A stretch of DNA of 46,809 bases from SAR324 cluster bacterium (GTDB taxonomy: Bacteria; SAR324; XYD2-FULL-50-16), in the NCBI GenBank assembly GCA_002401295.1, contig NVSR01000011.1:1-46809 (forward strand), given 5' to 3'. A program made the translations under genes and the position numbers. Under the pieces are notes generated by a model. That model was not told the origin of the DNA and ran no database searches. It was given only the letters and a program-made list of their open reading frames with translations. The stretch's first letter is position 1. The number at the start of each line of letters is the position of its first letter. Positions 15,010-23,585 of this stretch are shown here, in pieces.

Positions 15010-17775
15010 TTACGCTTTTGTGATGCGAACGGCGCATTTTTTATAATCAGTTTCCTTTGACAATGGACAAGTTTGATCCAAAGTTAACTTGTTGATCAAC
15101 ACGTGCTCGTCGAAGAAAGGAACAAAGATCAAGCCTTTTGGAGGTTGATTTCGTCCTTGTGTCTCGATACGGGCTTTAACGAAACCACGGATCGATTCAA
15201 CTTTCACCAGGTCGTTACGCTTCAGTCCTCTCTTGGTCGCATCGGCTGGATGCAAATAAACCAGGGCATGAGGCACGGCTCGATAAAGCTCGGGAACTCG
15301 TCGAGTCATCGTACCGGAATGCCAATGCTCTAGCACACGTCCCGTACACAGCCACAGGTCATATTTATCATTTGGCCGTTCTGGAGGCGCACTGTAGGGG
15401 TGGAAGAAAATCTTGGCTTTACCATCAACAATCACGCCGTTTTCTTTCTTGGTAAACAGTTTGACTTTAGGCTTACTCTTATCCCAATCTTCCAGGTCAC
15501 CAGTATAGATGGCCTTCTGCAGTGGTCCGTAGAAGTTAAATCCTTGTCCCGGCTTAACGTAGGGATCAAAACCTTCTCGGTAACGCCATTGAGTTTCCTT
15601 ACCGTTGATTACAGGCCATCGCAGGCCACGTACTTTGTGGTAAGTATCGAAAGAAGCCAAATCATGACCATTACCCTTACCGAAGAGGCGGTACTCTTCC
15701 CAGATTGCTTTCTGAGCGAAGAAACCCATGTCTTCAGCAATATGGTTCTTATGACCGTTAGCCACTTCAGAGTTGGCATCGTACTTATATTTCTTGCCTT
15801 CATTTTCAAAGAGAACTTTGAAAAGAGTGTCTTCCGGGCTATAACCCATCTCCTTGGCACCAGGTAGTACGTCAGGTAAGGTATTGCCGTATTGCTCTTT
15901 CCACATCTTATCGAATTTTCCAACAGGCAGATTGATCTTGAAATCATACTTGCCCCAAACTTCTTTCAGCTGAAAGCGCTTGGAAAATTCCATTAGTTGC
16001 CAGAGATCACCCTTGGCTTCACCAGGAGGTGAAACTTGCTCTCGCCAATGCTGAGTTCGTCGCTCGGCATTACCATAAGCTCCCCACTTCTCATAAATCA
16101 TGGCGGTGGGCAGAATTAGATCGGCCACTTTAGCGGAGATTGTTGGGTAAGGATCAGAACAAACGATGAATGCATCTTGCTCACGAGCCGCTTCGATCCA
16201 GCCGTTGATATTGGCATAAGTCTGGAAAGGATTGGCTACCATAGTCCAATGGAAACCCAGCTTACCAGCTTGCAGGTCACGCATCATCTTCACAGCATGG
16301 GCACCAGGCTGTGGATTCAGGGTACCTGTAGGCAACTTCCAAATTTTCTCTGTCTTAGCTCGATGAGGAGCCACGAAAACCAACTTATCAGCAGGCAGAC
16401 GATGAGAGAAAACTCCAACCTCACGAGCCGTACCACAAGCGGAAGGCTGACCAGTCAGAGAGAAGGCACCGTTACCAGGTGTGGATTGCTTACCCATGAG
16501 TAGATGGACAGCATAAGCCAGCTCGTTCACCCATGTTCCACGAGTGTGCTGATTCATACCCATAGTCCAGAAGGAAACGACTTTACGTGACTGCTCACCA
16601 TAAAGCTCAGCCAACTCAACCAGCTTTGCCTTGAACTCTTCCAGATCTTCGTCCTCGTCTCCCTTAGCCAATTTGGCAACGAAATCGAGTGTGTAAGGCT
16701 CCAGAGCTTTGGTATAATCCTCTTGACTGATAGCCCATTGATACAATAGCCCAACAGGCTTTTGTGCCCAAGGCTTGCCAGCCATTTCGGGCATGCCCAT
16801 GCCAATGGCTTCTTCTTCAGTCAGAATGACTTCTTTCTCTCGCTTATCAGTCTTTGGCAGACCATAACCGATGTTATTTGGACTTGTAGCGAAAACTGTG
16901 TGCTTCTTAACGAAATCCCAATTGACGTAATCTTTATCAATCAAATACTTAGCGATAAAATTGAAAATCGCGATATCTGTACTAGGCTTGAAAATGATTT
17001 CAGTATCAGCCAGGTCACAACTTCGATGTCGGTAAGTAGATAGAACTATAATTTTGGTTCTGTCAGGGCTGGTCAACTTACGGTCAGTGACACGAGACCA
17101 TAAGATGGGGTGCATTTCCGCCATGTTGGAACCCCAAAGAATCATCGTATCGGTGACCTCAATGTCATCATAACATCCTGGGGGCTCATCCATACCGAAG
17201 ACACGATAGAAACCAACTACAGCTGACGCCATACAGTGACGAGCGTTGGGATCAATCGTATTGGAGCGGAAACCAGCTTTCCACAACTTGGCTGCGGCAT
17301 AGCCTTCATCAATGGTGTACTGTCCAGAACCGAAGAGAGCGAGGCCAGTAGGGCCTTTTTCTTTCAGTGTTTTTTTAGCTTTTTCAGCCATGATTTCGAA
17401 AGCTTCATCCCAGGATACAGGAGTGAACTTACCTTTCTTGTCAAACTTGCCGTTGGTCTTTCGCAGCAGGGGCTGAGTCAAACGATCCTTACCGTAAAGG
17501 ATCTTGGCGTTAAAATAGCCCTTCACACAGTTTAAGCCACGATTAACCGGACTCTGAGGGTCACCTTTCACGGAAACAATTTTTCCGTCTTTGGTAGCTA
17601 CCTGGATTCCACAACCTGTTCCACAGAATCGACAGACAGATTTATCCCATTTCCAGCCTTCGCCTTGTCCTGCATAATCCAGCAGTGCGGCGTCAGCTTC
17701 TTTCGGCAAATTCATCCCCACGGCAGCAGCAGCGGAAGCAGCTACAGATGCCTTGAGGAAACTTCTTCGCTTCAT
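15010..17775 (-). CDS. napA: Periplasmic nitrate reductase catalytic subunit NapA
   Basis: Reduces nitrate to nitrite using bis-MGD molybdenum and one 4Fe-4S cluster. From the ATG at 17775 it is 921 residues, the longer epsilon-type size rather than the roughly 830 of E. coli. It has a twin-arginine signal (KRRSFLKAS, cleavage near EADA), the cluster motif CRFCGTGC with the later GLNCVKG cysteine (C48, C51, C55, C83), and the Mo-ligand C181 in DPNARHCMAS. Further family blocks are WGSNMAEMHPILW, GMNQHTRG and GNGAFSLTGQPSACG. A GTG at 17781 is an alternative start; the ATG has GGGAGAGGAAA at better spacing. It is preceded by napD and followed by napG at 6 bp. Confidence 0.98.
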   Translation of the reverse strand: MKRRSFLKASVAASAAAAVGMNLPKEADAALLDYAGQGEGWKWDKSVCRFCGTGCGIQVATKDGKIVSVKGDPQSPVNRGLNCVKGYFNAKILYGKDRLTQPLLRKTNGKFDKKGKFTPVSWDEAFEIMAEKAKKTLKEKGPTGLALFGSGQYTIDEGYAAAKLWKAGFRSNTIDPNARHCMASAVVGFYRVFGMDEPPGCYDDIEVTDTMILWGSNMAEMHPILWSRVTDRKLTSPDRTKIIVLSTYRHRSCDLADTEIIFKPSTDIAIFNFIAKYLIDKDYVNWDFVKKHTVFATSPNNIGYGLPKTDKREKEVILTEEEAIGMGMPEMAGKPWAQKPVGLLYQWAISQEDYTKALEPYTLDFVAKLAKGDEDEDLEEFKAKLVELAELYGEQSRKVVSFWTMGMNQHTRGTWVNELAYAVHLLMGKQSTPGNGAFSLTGQPSACGTAREVGVFSHRLPADKLVFVAPHRAKTEKIWKLPTGTLNPQPGAHAVKMMRDLQAGKLGFHWTMVANPFQTYANINGWIEAAREQDAFIVCSDPYPTISAKVADLILPTAMIYEKWGAYGNAERRTQHWREQVSPPGEAKGDLWQLMEFSKRFQLKEVWGKYDFKINLPVGKFDKMWKEQYGNTLPDVLPGAKEMGYSPEDTLFKVLFENEGKKYKYDANSEVANGHKNHIAEDMGFFAQKAIWEEYRLFGKGNGHDLASFDTYHKVRGLRWPVINGKETQWRYREGFDPYVKPGQGFNFYGPLQKAIYTGDLEDWDKSKPKVKLFTKKENGVIVDGKAKIFFHPYSAPPERPNDKYDLWLCTGRVLEHWHSGTMTRRVPELYRAVPHALVYLHPADATKRGLKRNDLVKVESIRGFVKARIETQGRNQPPKGLIFVPFFDEHVLINKLTLDQTCPLSKETDYKKCAVRITKA

Positions 17776-17821
17776 GTTCACTTTCCTCTCCCTAAAATAA
17801 TTTCGGAATTTTTTGAACTGA

Positions 17822-17878
17822 AGGGACTAGGTCCCTAAAAATAGACAACAGAGTTGCCATTAAAGCTATAAGAGCTTT
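17822..17878 (-). promoter_or_regulatory. Two short hairpins in the napD-napA leader
   Basis: AGGGAC at 17822-17827 pairs with GTCCCT at 17831-17836, and AAAGCT at 17862-17867 pairs with AGCTTT at 17873-17878. Both lie in the 108 bp between the napD stop and napA. They could tune the relative amounts of NapD and NapA or protect a processed mRNA end. Function is inferred. Confidence 0.4.
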
Positions 17879-17883
17879 AGAAA

Positions 17884-18243
17884 CTAGAAATCAGACAGCC
17901 CTTTCATGGACTGATAGACTCCCGGTGCTTTTTGATCCATATCGTTATTATCGAGATACTGTGGAATATGCTCGGGATCCGCTTGATGTGTAGCGTCCCA
18001 CATTCCCTGCATTTCATCTTCAAAACAATACTGAATCATGGTGGCGGAAATAGCGTGAGGCATGGCTTTCAGCGCTTTGATGCGCGCCAGGTCCTCTTCA
18101 GTATTCTCACCTTCAACAATTACAATCATCCGACCGTCTTCTTCTACATGATGTACTTCAGCCCAAGGCAGTGCATTGAGGCTTTCTTGAAAAGGAAGTA
18201 GGTGCTCCGGAGGAGTGCAAACTAAAATTGCGGAAATATTCAT
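17884..18243 (-). CDS. napD: NapA signal-peptide chaperone NapD
   Basis: Binds the twin-arginine signal of NapA until cofactor loading is complete. The start NISAILVCTPPEHL followed by VHHVEEDGRMIVIVEG is the ferredoxin-fold NapD pattern, and MPHAISATMIQYCFED is the typical second half. At 119 residues it is longer than the roughly 90 usual, with an acidic C-terminal extension (about 85-119) of no known function. It lies 34 bp after napL and directly before napA. Confidence 0.9.
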   Translation of the reverse strand: MNISAILVCTPPEHLLPFQESLNALPWAEVHHVEEDGRMIVIVEGENTEEDLARIKALKAMPHAISATMIQYCFEDEMQGMWDATHQADPEHIPQYLDNNDMDQKAPGVYQSMKGLSDF

Positions 18244-18277
18244 AAACTTTTTCCAGTAGAATTGTGCCGGTTATCGG

Positions 18278-19255
18278 TTATTGTAAGGGGCGCACAAATA
18301 TGCGGGCGTCATTCCCACTGCTCAACAGCGTGTTGGGATTAATAAAATGAAGGGTATTGATAAAAGCAGTGTGTCCCGTTAAACGTTGTTCTAACTTGCG
18401 AGTGGACAAGTTAAAAATCCCGATTTCAAAGTTGGGCAAATGGAAGGCTATTTTTTCCTTCCCATTCCAGGCCACGGAATTGATGTAAAAATCACTGTAA
18501 TAGAGCTGGGTCGGTTTGCCCCTTTTTAGATTCCAGAGCAGTAACTTTTTATCCTTGGAGCCGGAAAGTACCTGGTCATTACCGACAAAAGTGACTCCAT
18601 AAACCGTATCGCGGTGGCCATCTAATTCTTGAACCAGGGTCCCTGTTTCTGTGTTGATGATTTTGATGGTAGAAGCGGCTGTTGTGACCGCCATCAGACT
18701 GCGATCTGGAGAAAGCTGAATGTTGTTCACGGGATCCATCTCTACCTGAACCCGATAAATTTCTTTTTCCTGTTGGATGTCAATCAGCCGAACCGTGCCA
18801 TCGATTAATCCCAGGAGAATGCGATTTTCATCTAAAAATCTCACTACTAATACATTCTCAATTCCAGGGATGGCTTGTTTTTTGATTAGTCGTGGAGGAT
18901 TAGTCGAAAAGAGCATGATTTGCCCCAGGGAATTTCCCGCAGCGAGTGTTTGTCGGCTGGGAGAAAGTGCGAGGCTAAAGATAGTGGGAGGAAAGCTATC
19001 CTCATCCATAGGGGGGAGACTGATTAGGTCTGGTTCAGCTTGATTGGTTTTCAAATTAAACTGATTGATCTTTCCCGTCTGGGTCGCGGCAAAAATGCGA
19101 ACTCCATCGGTGACGGACTCTAAAATCATATGATCCGCACGAAAGCGAACCCCTTCATCGCCAAAGGCGCTAGCTGTCCAGAACAGGTAGAATGATAAGA
19201 TCAGTAGCACTGGAAATTTTTTGAACTTCCAGTTTGTTTTAAACCAGCTTTGCAT
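18278..19255 (-). CDS. napL: Exported WD40-type beta-propeller protein, probable NapL
   Basis: A Sec-type signal (KFKK then a hydrophobic stretch ending TASA, cleavage before FGDEG) is followed by about 300 residues of WD40-like repeats. Examples are TVYGVTFVGNDQVLSGSKDK then LLLWNLKRG, and TAFINTLHFINPNTLLSSGN. This is consistent with a periplasmic propeller. NapL of epsilonproteobacterial nap clusters (order A-G-H-B-F-L-D) is a periplasmic protein of this kind with an ill-defined role in nitrate respiration. Here the gene directly precedes napD, as there, supporting the name. The ATG at 19255 is chosen; TTG at 19279 would add 8 residues, with AAGGAGGG 18 bases further upstream. It is first in the nap transcript. 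Confidence 0.75.
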   Translation of the reverse strand: MQSWFKTNWKFKKFPVLLILSFYLFWTASAFGDEGVRFRADHMILESVTDGVRIFAATQTGKINQFNLKTNQAEPDLISLPPMDEDSFPPTIFSLALSPSRQTLAAGNSLGQIMLFSTNPPRLIKKQAIPGIENVLVVRFLDENRILLGLIDGTVRLIDIQQEKEIYRVQVEMDPVNNIQLSPDRSLMAVTTAASTIKIINTETGTLVQELDGHRDTVYGVTFVGNDQVLSGSKDKKLLLWNLKRGKPTQLYYSDFYINSVAWNGKEKIAFHLPNFEIGIFNLSTRKLEQRLTGHTAFINTLHFINPNTLLSSGNDARIFVRPLQ

Positions 19256-19954
19256 GAAGATTTTGCTCTGAGTTTTCAAAAATCAGAAAAATCAGGCCCT
19301 CCTTTGAAAAAATTCTCCAAACTCTATTTTGAATGTGGATAAATTTGACTACCAAAAATTACAATAAAAATTGAAATTTTAACCTTAATTTTAACCTTAA
19401 TTTCACTTTCTTTTTATCGAAAATCCCTTAATTATTCAGTATTTGTCAACTGCAAAAAAAAAAGGCTAGCAGAGTTTGTTGACCTTAACTGGGACCAAAT
19501 TTGACCCGTTTCAATAATCAATTATATCAGCATAATAAGGCAGTGCTTACCTTGCTTACTAATTCTAATAAAAACTATATTTTATGGTTTTTTTGAAAGA
19601 AGTAAAGGTCTTTTAAGGAGGCTTTAATTCTTATATAAAAAACATAAAAAATATAAAAATAATTCATCTTTTATCTGAAAAAAAGTTTAAATTATACACA
19701 ACAATGCTGTTCAAACATTCTTTTTCAGATTGAGACTTGGTGAAGGGTGGTAGGTCACTCTGAATGAGTAGGAGGCAAAGGTTAAATATAATATTAAAGG
19801 GATAAAATAGGGCATTCCTTGATTTAAAATGTCGTTTTATCTAAAACCATATATTTAAGGAACAACTTAGTCGAAACTGATTTTCTTTTACCCCGGTCCG
19901 CCGGATACCCAGAAACTATTTTGGGAAGGGATTCGACCGTGATTGAAGCATTCA
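19256..19954. promoter_or_regulatory. AT-rich divergent region between napL and pncB
   Basis: About 700 bp without a supported gene, presumably holding promoters for the nap operon (leftward) and pncB (rightward). A perfect tandem of TTTTAACCTTAA occurs at 19377-19388 and 19389-19400. TTGACC and TTTGACCC occur at about 19479-19506. No symmetrical FNR site (TTGAT-N4-ATCAA) was found by eye. Long A/T runs (for example around 19640-19690) are prominent. Confidence 0.55.
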
Positions 19955-21448
19955 ATGGATTTAGAAATGAGTCATAATATGTTACCCCACTATCAATCTC
20001 TCGCTCTTTTTACGGACCTCTATCAATTAACCATGGGGTATGGGTATTGGAAATTAGGGAATGCAGGGCAGGAAGCTATTTTCACTTTGAATATTCGGGA
20101 TAATCCTTTTGAAGGGGGCTATACCGTTTGTGCTGGCTTGGGACCCATGATTGAGGCCTTAAAGAACTTTCGCTTTGAAGAAGATGATATTACCTATTTG
20201 GCCAGCTTACGGGGACAGGATGAGATTCCTCTCTTCCCCCAGGATTATTTAGATTATCTAGGGCAGCTGGAGTTGACTTGTGACATTGATGCGGTTCCGG
20301 AAGGCACTGTGGTTTTCCCCCATGAACCTTTGGTTCGGGTGCAAGGACCGATTTTAGAATGCCAAATTCTAGAGACACTGCTTTTAAATATCATTAATTT
20401 TAGCTCTTTAATCGCGACCAAGGCTTCCAGAATATGCTGGGCTGCCAAGGGAGAACCGGTCTTGGAGTTTGGCGCACGACGAGCTCAGGGAATTGACGGT
20501 GGGTTATCCGCAAGTCGAGCTGCTTATATCGGTGGTTGCACGGGAACGAGTAATCTACTAGCGGGTAAATATTACGGAATTCCCGTGAAGGGGACCCACG
20601 CTCACAGCTGGGTGATGAGTTTTGATTCAGAAGCGGAAGCCTTTCAGGAATACGCTGATTGTATGCCTCAGAATTGTGTATTCCTGGTTGATACCTATAA
20701 TACAGTGGAAGGAGTGCGTCAGGCGATTATTGTGGCGCAAAAGATGAAAAAGAAGGGACAAAAACCAATTGGGATCCGCCTGGACTCGGGAGATCTGGCT
20801 TATTTGAGTATTATAGCACGTAAAATGTTGGATAAAGCCGGATTGCAAGAAATGTCTATTGTGGGCAGCAATGATTTGGACGAGTTTATCATTCGCTCTT
20901 TGAAAGGACAGAAGTGTAAAGTTACCGTTTGGGGAGTGGGCACGAATTTGGTCACAGCTGCTGGACAGTCTGCCTTAGGGGGTGTTTATAAGATGACGGC
21001 TATTAAAAAGGAGGGGCAATGGTTCCCTAAAATTAAACTCTCCGAACAAAGTGTAAAAATCAATACTCCTGGAAAATTGCAGCTACGGCGTTTTTTCCGA
21101 AAAAATGGCATGGTGATCGCAGATGCGATCTATGATGAACATCAGCTGAATGAAAAGCCCAGTTGGAAAATTTTTGATCCTAAAGATCCTCTTCGTAGCC
21201 GTAAAATACAGAATTATCATCACTACCAAGATTTGTTGGTTCCCATTTTGAGGCAAGGAAAAGTTGTGTATGATACTCCTGATGTCCATAGTGTTCGCAG
21301 CTATAGCCTGGAGCAAAAGGAAAAATTTCATGCGGGAGTAAAACGTTTTGTACACCCTCATTCTTATCCTGCAGGGTTAGAAGAAAGTCTTCATCAGAAA
21401 AAAGTTGATTTGATTACGCAATTACGGGATGCCAGCTTGCAAACTTAG
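19955..21448 (+). CDS. pncB: Nicotinate phosphoribosyltransferase
   Basis: Makes nicotinate mononucleotide from nicotinate, PRPP and ATP in the NAD salvage (Preiss-Handler) route. The opening LALFTDLYQLTMGYGYWKLG is diagnostic. The phosphoribosyltransferase core is seen in FGARRAQGIDGGLSASRAAY, GCTGTSNLLAG, GTHAHSWVMSF, VDTYNT and GIRLDSGDLA. At about 497 residues it is the longer bacterial/eukaryote-like form. TTG (19943), ATG 19955, 19967 and 19979 are possible starts; GGGAAGGG lies at 19923-19930. It is followed by a NAD kinase-like gene and prs, which makes its co-substrate PRPP, forming an NAD(P) cluster. Confidence 0.95.
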   Translation: MDLEMSHNMLPHYQSLALFTDLYQLTMGYGYWKLGNAGQEAIFTLNIRDNPFEGGYTVCAGLGPMIEALKNFRFEEDDITYLASLRGQDEIPLFPQDYLDYLGQLELTCDIDAVPEGTVVFPHEPLVRVQGPILECQILETLLLNIINFSSLIATKASRICWAAKGEPVLEFGARRAQGIDGGLSASRAAYIGGCTGTSNLLAGKYYGIPVKGTHAHSWVMSFDSEAEAFQEYADCMPQNCVFLVDTYNTVEGVRQAIIVAQKMKKKGQKPIGIRLDSGDLAYLSIIARKMLDKAGLQEMSIVGSNDLDEFIIRSLKGQKCKVTVWGVGTNLVTAAGQSALGGVYKMTAIKKEGQWFPKIKLSEQSVKINTPGKLQLRRFFRKNGMVIADAIYDEHQLNEKPSWKIFDPKDPLRSRKIQNYHHYQDLLVPILRQGKVVYDTPDVHSVRSYSLEQKEKFHAGVKRFVHPHSYPAGLEESLHQKKVDLITQLRDASLQT

Positions 21449-21532
21449 GAATGAGCCTATAGCATCCAGGAGTATTGCGCAGCAGTATTGCTCAAATTTT
21501 CCCAAAGTAACGTCGGATCTTTTGCAACAGCC

Positions 21533-22426
21533 ATGTCAAAGTTTGAGAAAGTTTATTGTGTCATCAAGCAGTCGGAGCTGGATTTCTATCATGCGACGGA
21601 AGCCAGTGCCAAAAAATTTCCCCGCTTAGGAAAAGCAACCCAGGATCAGATTCAGCTCAGTCATGATAACCAGGTTCAATTTATTGAAACATTTGAGAAT
21701 CTTGCTCTGGAACTCGGATTGCAAATCCGCTTTGCGCGAGAAAGAGAAATGGATCAAATTCATCCTGGTAGCAATGATTTGGTGATCAGTTGCGGTGGAG
21801 ATGGTACCTTTTTGACTTGTGCTCAGAAGTACCAGACTTCCATTCTCTTGGGCATGAATTCCGATTATAAGCCCAAAGCAGGGCCTGGTAGCTTCGGAGC
21901 ATTGACCTCGACCAATCGCACGACTTTGAAGAAAAATCTGCTTCGTCTCTTGGAAGGAGATTACTTCATTGATCACTGGAACCGTCTGCAGGTTACGATT
22001 AACGGAAAAGCCATCGACCGTTATGCCGTCAATGATATTTACTTCGGACAAAAAATTGCTTACCAAACTTGTGATATCACCGTGATTCAATCAGAGATCG
22101 AGCAAGACTTTAATTGCTCGGGATTACTTTGCTGTACCGGTATGGGCAGCCACGCCTGGTATTACAATGCGGGAGGCAGTCCCTTCAGTAATGAATTGGA
22201 TGCTTTTGGATTTAGTGCTCTGTTCCCCAACTTGAAACGAACGATGAAATATTCATCGGGTATCGTTTCCAGTCGGCATGAGCTCACCATGATTCCTCAG
22301 GGAGATAATTACATTCTCTCCTTTGACTCGAAACTTGATGTGATTGAAACAGAGTTAGGCGATAAAATCAGAGTTTCTCTAGCGCCCAAACCAGTACGAG
22401 TGGTTTCTTTTGAGCAGGAAAAATAA
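21533..22426 (+). CDS. NAD kinase-like protein, NADK2-type motifs
   Basis: Expected to phosphorylate NAD to NADP. The GGDGTFL nucleotide motif is intact (ISCGGDGTFLTCA). Other motifs differ from classical bacterial NadK: the NTGxLGFL segment reads GMNSDYKPKAGPGSFGALT, the NE motif reads AVNDIYFGQ, and TPTGSTAY is replaced by CTGMGSHAWYYNAGG. A GVNTD...EGHL segment and a CTGTGSKAW-type segment are features I recall from the mitochondrial NADK2 branch, so this looks like a bacterial member of that subfamily. The ATG at 21533 gives 297 residues; a TTG at 21488 is less likely. It lies between pncB and prs. Which of NAD, NADH or ATP/polyphosphate it uses is unknown. Confidence 0.85.
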   Translation: MSKFEKVYCVIKQSELDFYHATEASAKKFPRLGKATQDQIQLSHDNQVQFIETFENLALELGLQIRFAREREMDQIHPGSNDLVISCGGDGTFLTCAQKYQTSILLGMNSDYKPKAGPGSFGALTSTNRTTLKKNLLRLLEGDYFIDHWNRLQVTINGKAIDRYAVNDIYFGQKIAYQTCDITVIQSEIEQDFNCSGLLCCTGMGSHAWYYNAGGSPFSNELDAFGFSALFPNLKRTMKYSSGIVSSRHELTMIPQGDNYILSFDSKLDVIETELGDKIRVSLAPKPVRVVSFEQEK

Positions 22427-22537
22427 CTTTTCTAAATGCTTGAGTTCGCATTATCTTAGGAATTAAGGCTGATTGATCAGTACTTTAGTACGTCTGCGTT
22501 TTTTTAGGTCCCATATCAAAACTAAACGGATAAAACC

Positions 22538-23479
22538 ATGCAAGCCCCACTGAAAATTATTTCCGGTACCTCTCACCCAAGCTTCACTCAAGAGATTTGC
22601 GAGCATTTGTCGACTGAAGTTTCGGATATTGAAACTATTGTGTTCAGCAATCAGAACATGTTAGTTCGTATCCTGGAGAATGTGAGGGAGGCTGATATCT
22701 TTGTGGTGCAGACCTCATGCCCACCAGTGAGTGATAATATCATGGAGACCTTCTTGTTATTGGATGCACTCAAGCATTCTTCCGCCGCAAGAGTCACCGC
22801 TGTACTGCCTTACTTCCCTTACGTGAGATCTGATAAGAAAGATCAGCCTCGAATTTCCATTGCAGCCAGATTGATGGCAAACTTGCTGCAAACAGCCGGG
22901 GCTCAAAAGTTCCTGACCATGGATCTGCACTCACCACAGATTCAAGGGTTTTTCGATGTACCTGTGGATCAGTTACTAGCGACGGATGTTATCTGTGACT
23001 ATTATAAGTCACAAAATCTAGAAAATTTTGTGCTGGTTGCAGCGGATGTAGGGGAATCCAAAGCTTTAGGACGTTATGCCAATCGACTCAATCTGCCCAT
23101 GGCGATTATTGACAAGCGTCGAATCGGTAATACGGATACGGTAGTCCCTACTCATTTGATTGGTGATGTGGCCGGTAAGCATGCACTGTTGATTGATGAT
23201 GAAGTGGCGTCAGCGGGAACTCTTTGTAAGGCAGCGGAATTTTTGAAGAGAAAAGGCGCGCTAACCGTGAATGCGGCGGCGGTACATCCCGTGCTCAGTG
23301 GCAATGCTTTGGAACGGATTACTGAGAGTGCATTGGATGAGTTGATTGTGACCAATACTCTGCCTGTTGCTGATAAAGCAGCTCAATGTCCTAAGATTAA
23401 AGTTCTCTCAGTCGCACCACTCTTTGCCAGTGCGATCCAACGCATCCATAGTGGTGAATCGATCAGTGTTTTATTCTAA
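22538..23479 (+). CDS. prs: Ribose-phosphate pyrophosphokinase (PRPP synthase)
   Basis: Makes PRPP from ribose 5-phosphate and ATP for nucleotide, NAD, His and Trp synthesis. Family blocks: FSNQNMLVRILENVREADIF, AVLPYFPYVRSDKKD (ATP-binding flexible loop), TMDLHSPQIQGFFDVPVD, and the PRPP loop LLIDDEVASAGTLC, where the usual DDxxxTAGT reads DDEVASAGT. At 313 residues it is standard class I length. Its place beside pncB suggests linkage of PRPP supply to NAD salvage. Convergent with flgE downstream. Confidence 0.95.
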   Translation: MQAPLKIISGTSHPSFTQEICEHLSTEVSDIETIVFSNQNMLVRILENVREADIFVVQTSCPPVSDNIMETFLLLDALKHSSAARVTAVLPYFPYVRSDKKDQPRISIAARLMANLLQTAGAQKFLTMDLHSPQIQGFFDVPVDQLLATDVICDYYKSQNLENFVLVAADVGESKALGRYANRLNLPMAIIDKRRIGNTDTVVPTHLIGDVAGKHALLIDDEVASAGTLCKAAEFLKRKGALTVNAAAVHPVLSGNALERITESALDELIVTNTLPVADKAAQCPKIKVLSVAPLFASAIQRIHSGESISVLF

Positions 23480-23500
23480 GTGAAATAGCAGCAAGGGGAC

Positions 23501-23574
23501 TCTCGCGTCTTAACGCGGGAATGTCTGCTAACTGTGGATACCTTGCTCAGCTTACGCATCATGCAGGCTGAGCA
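23501..23574. terminator. Twin hairpins between convergent prs and flgE
   Basis: TCTCGCG at 23501-23507 pairs with CGCGGGA at 23514-23520 (one wobble, loop TCTTAA). TGCTCAGC at 23544-23551 pairs perfectly with GCTGAGCA at 23567-23574. They occupy the 106-bp gap between the two stop codons and probably insulate both transcripts. No long T-run on either side. Confidence 0.6.
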
Positions 23575-23585
23575 GCGTATTCATT

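Noticed and set aside
22470..22515. GTAC-TTTA-GTAC followed by a T7 run as a terminator after the NAD kinase-like gene
   Set aside because: The stem is only 4 bp and the T-run is separated from it by several bases; too weak to annotate.
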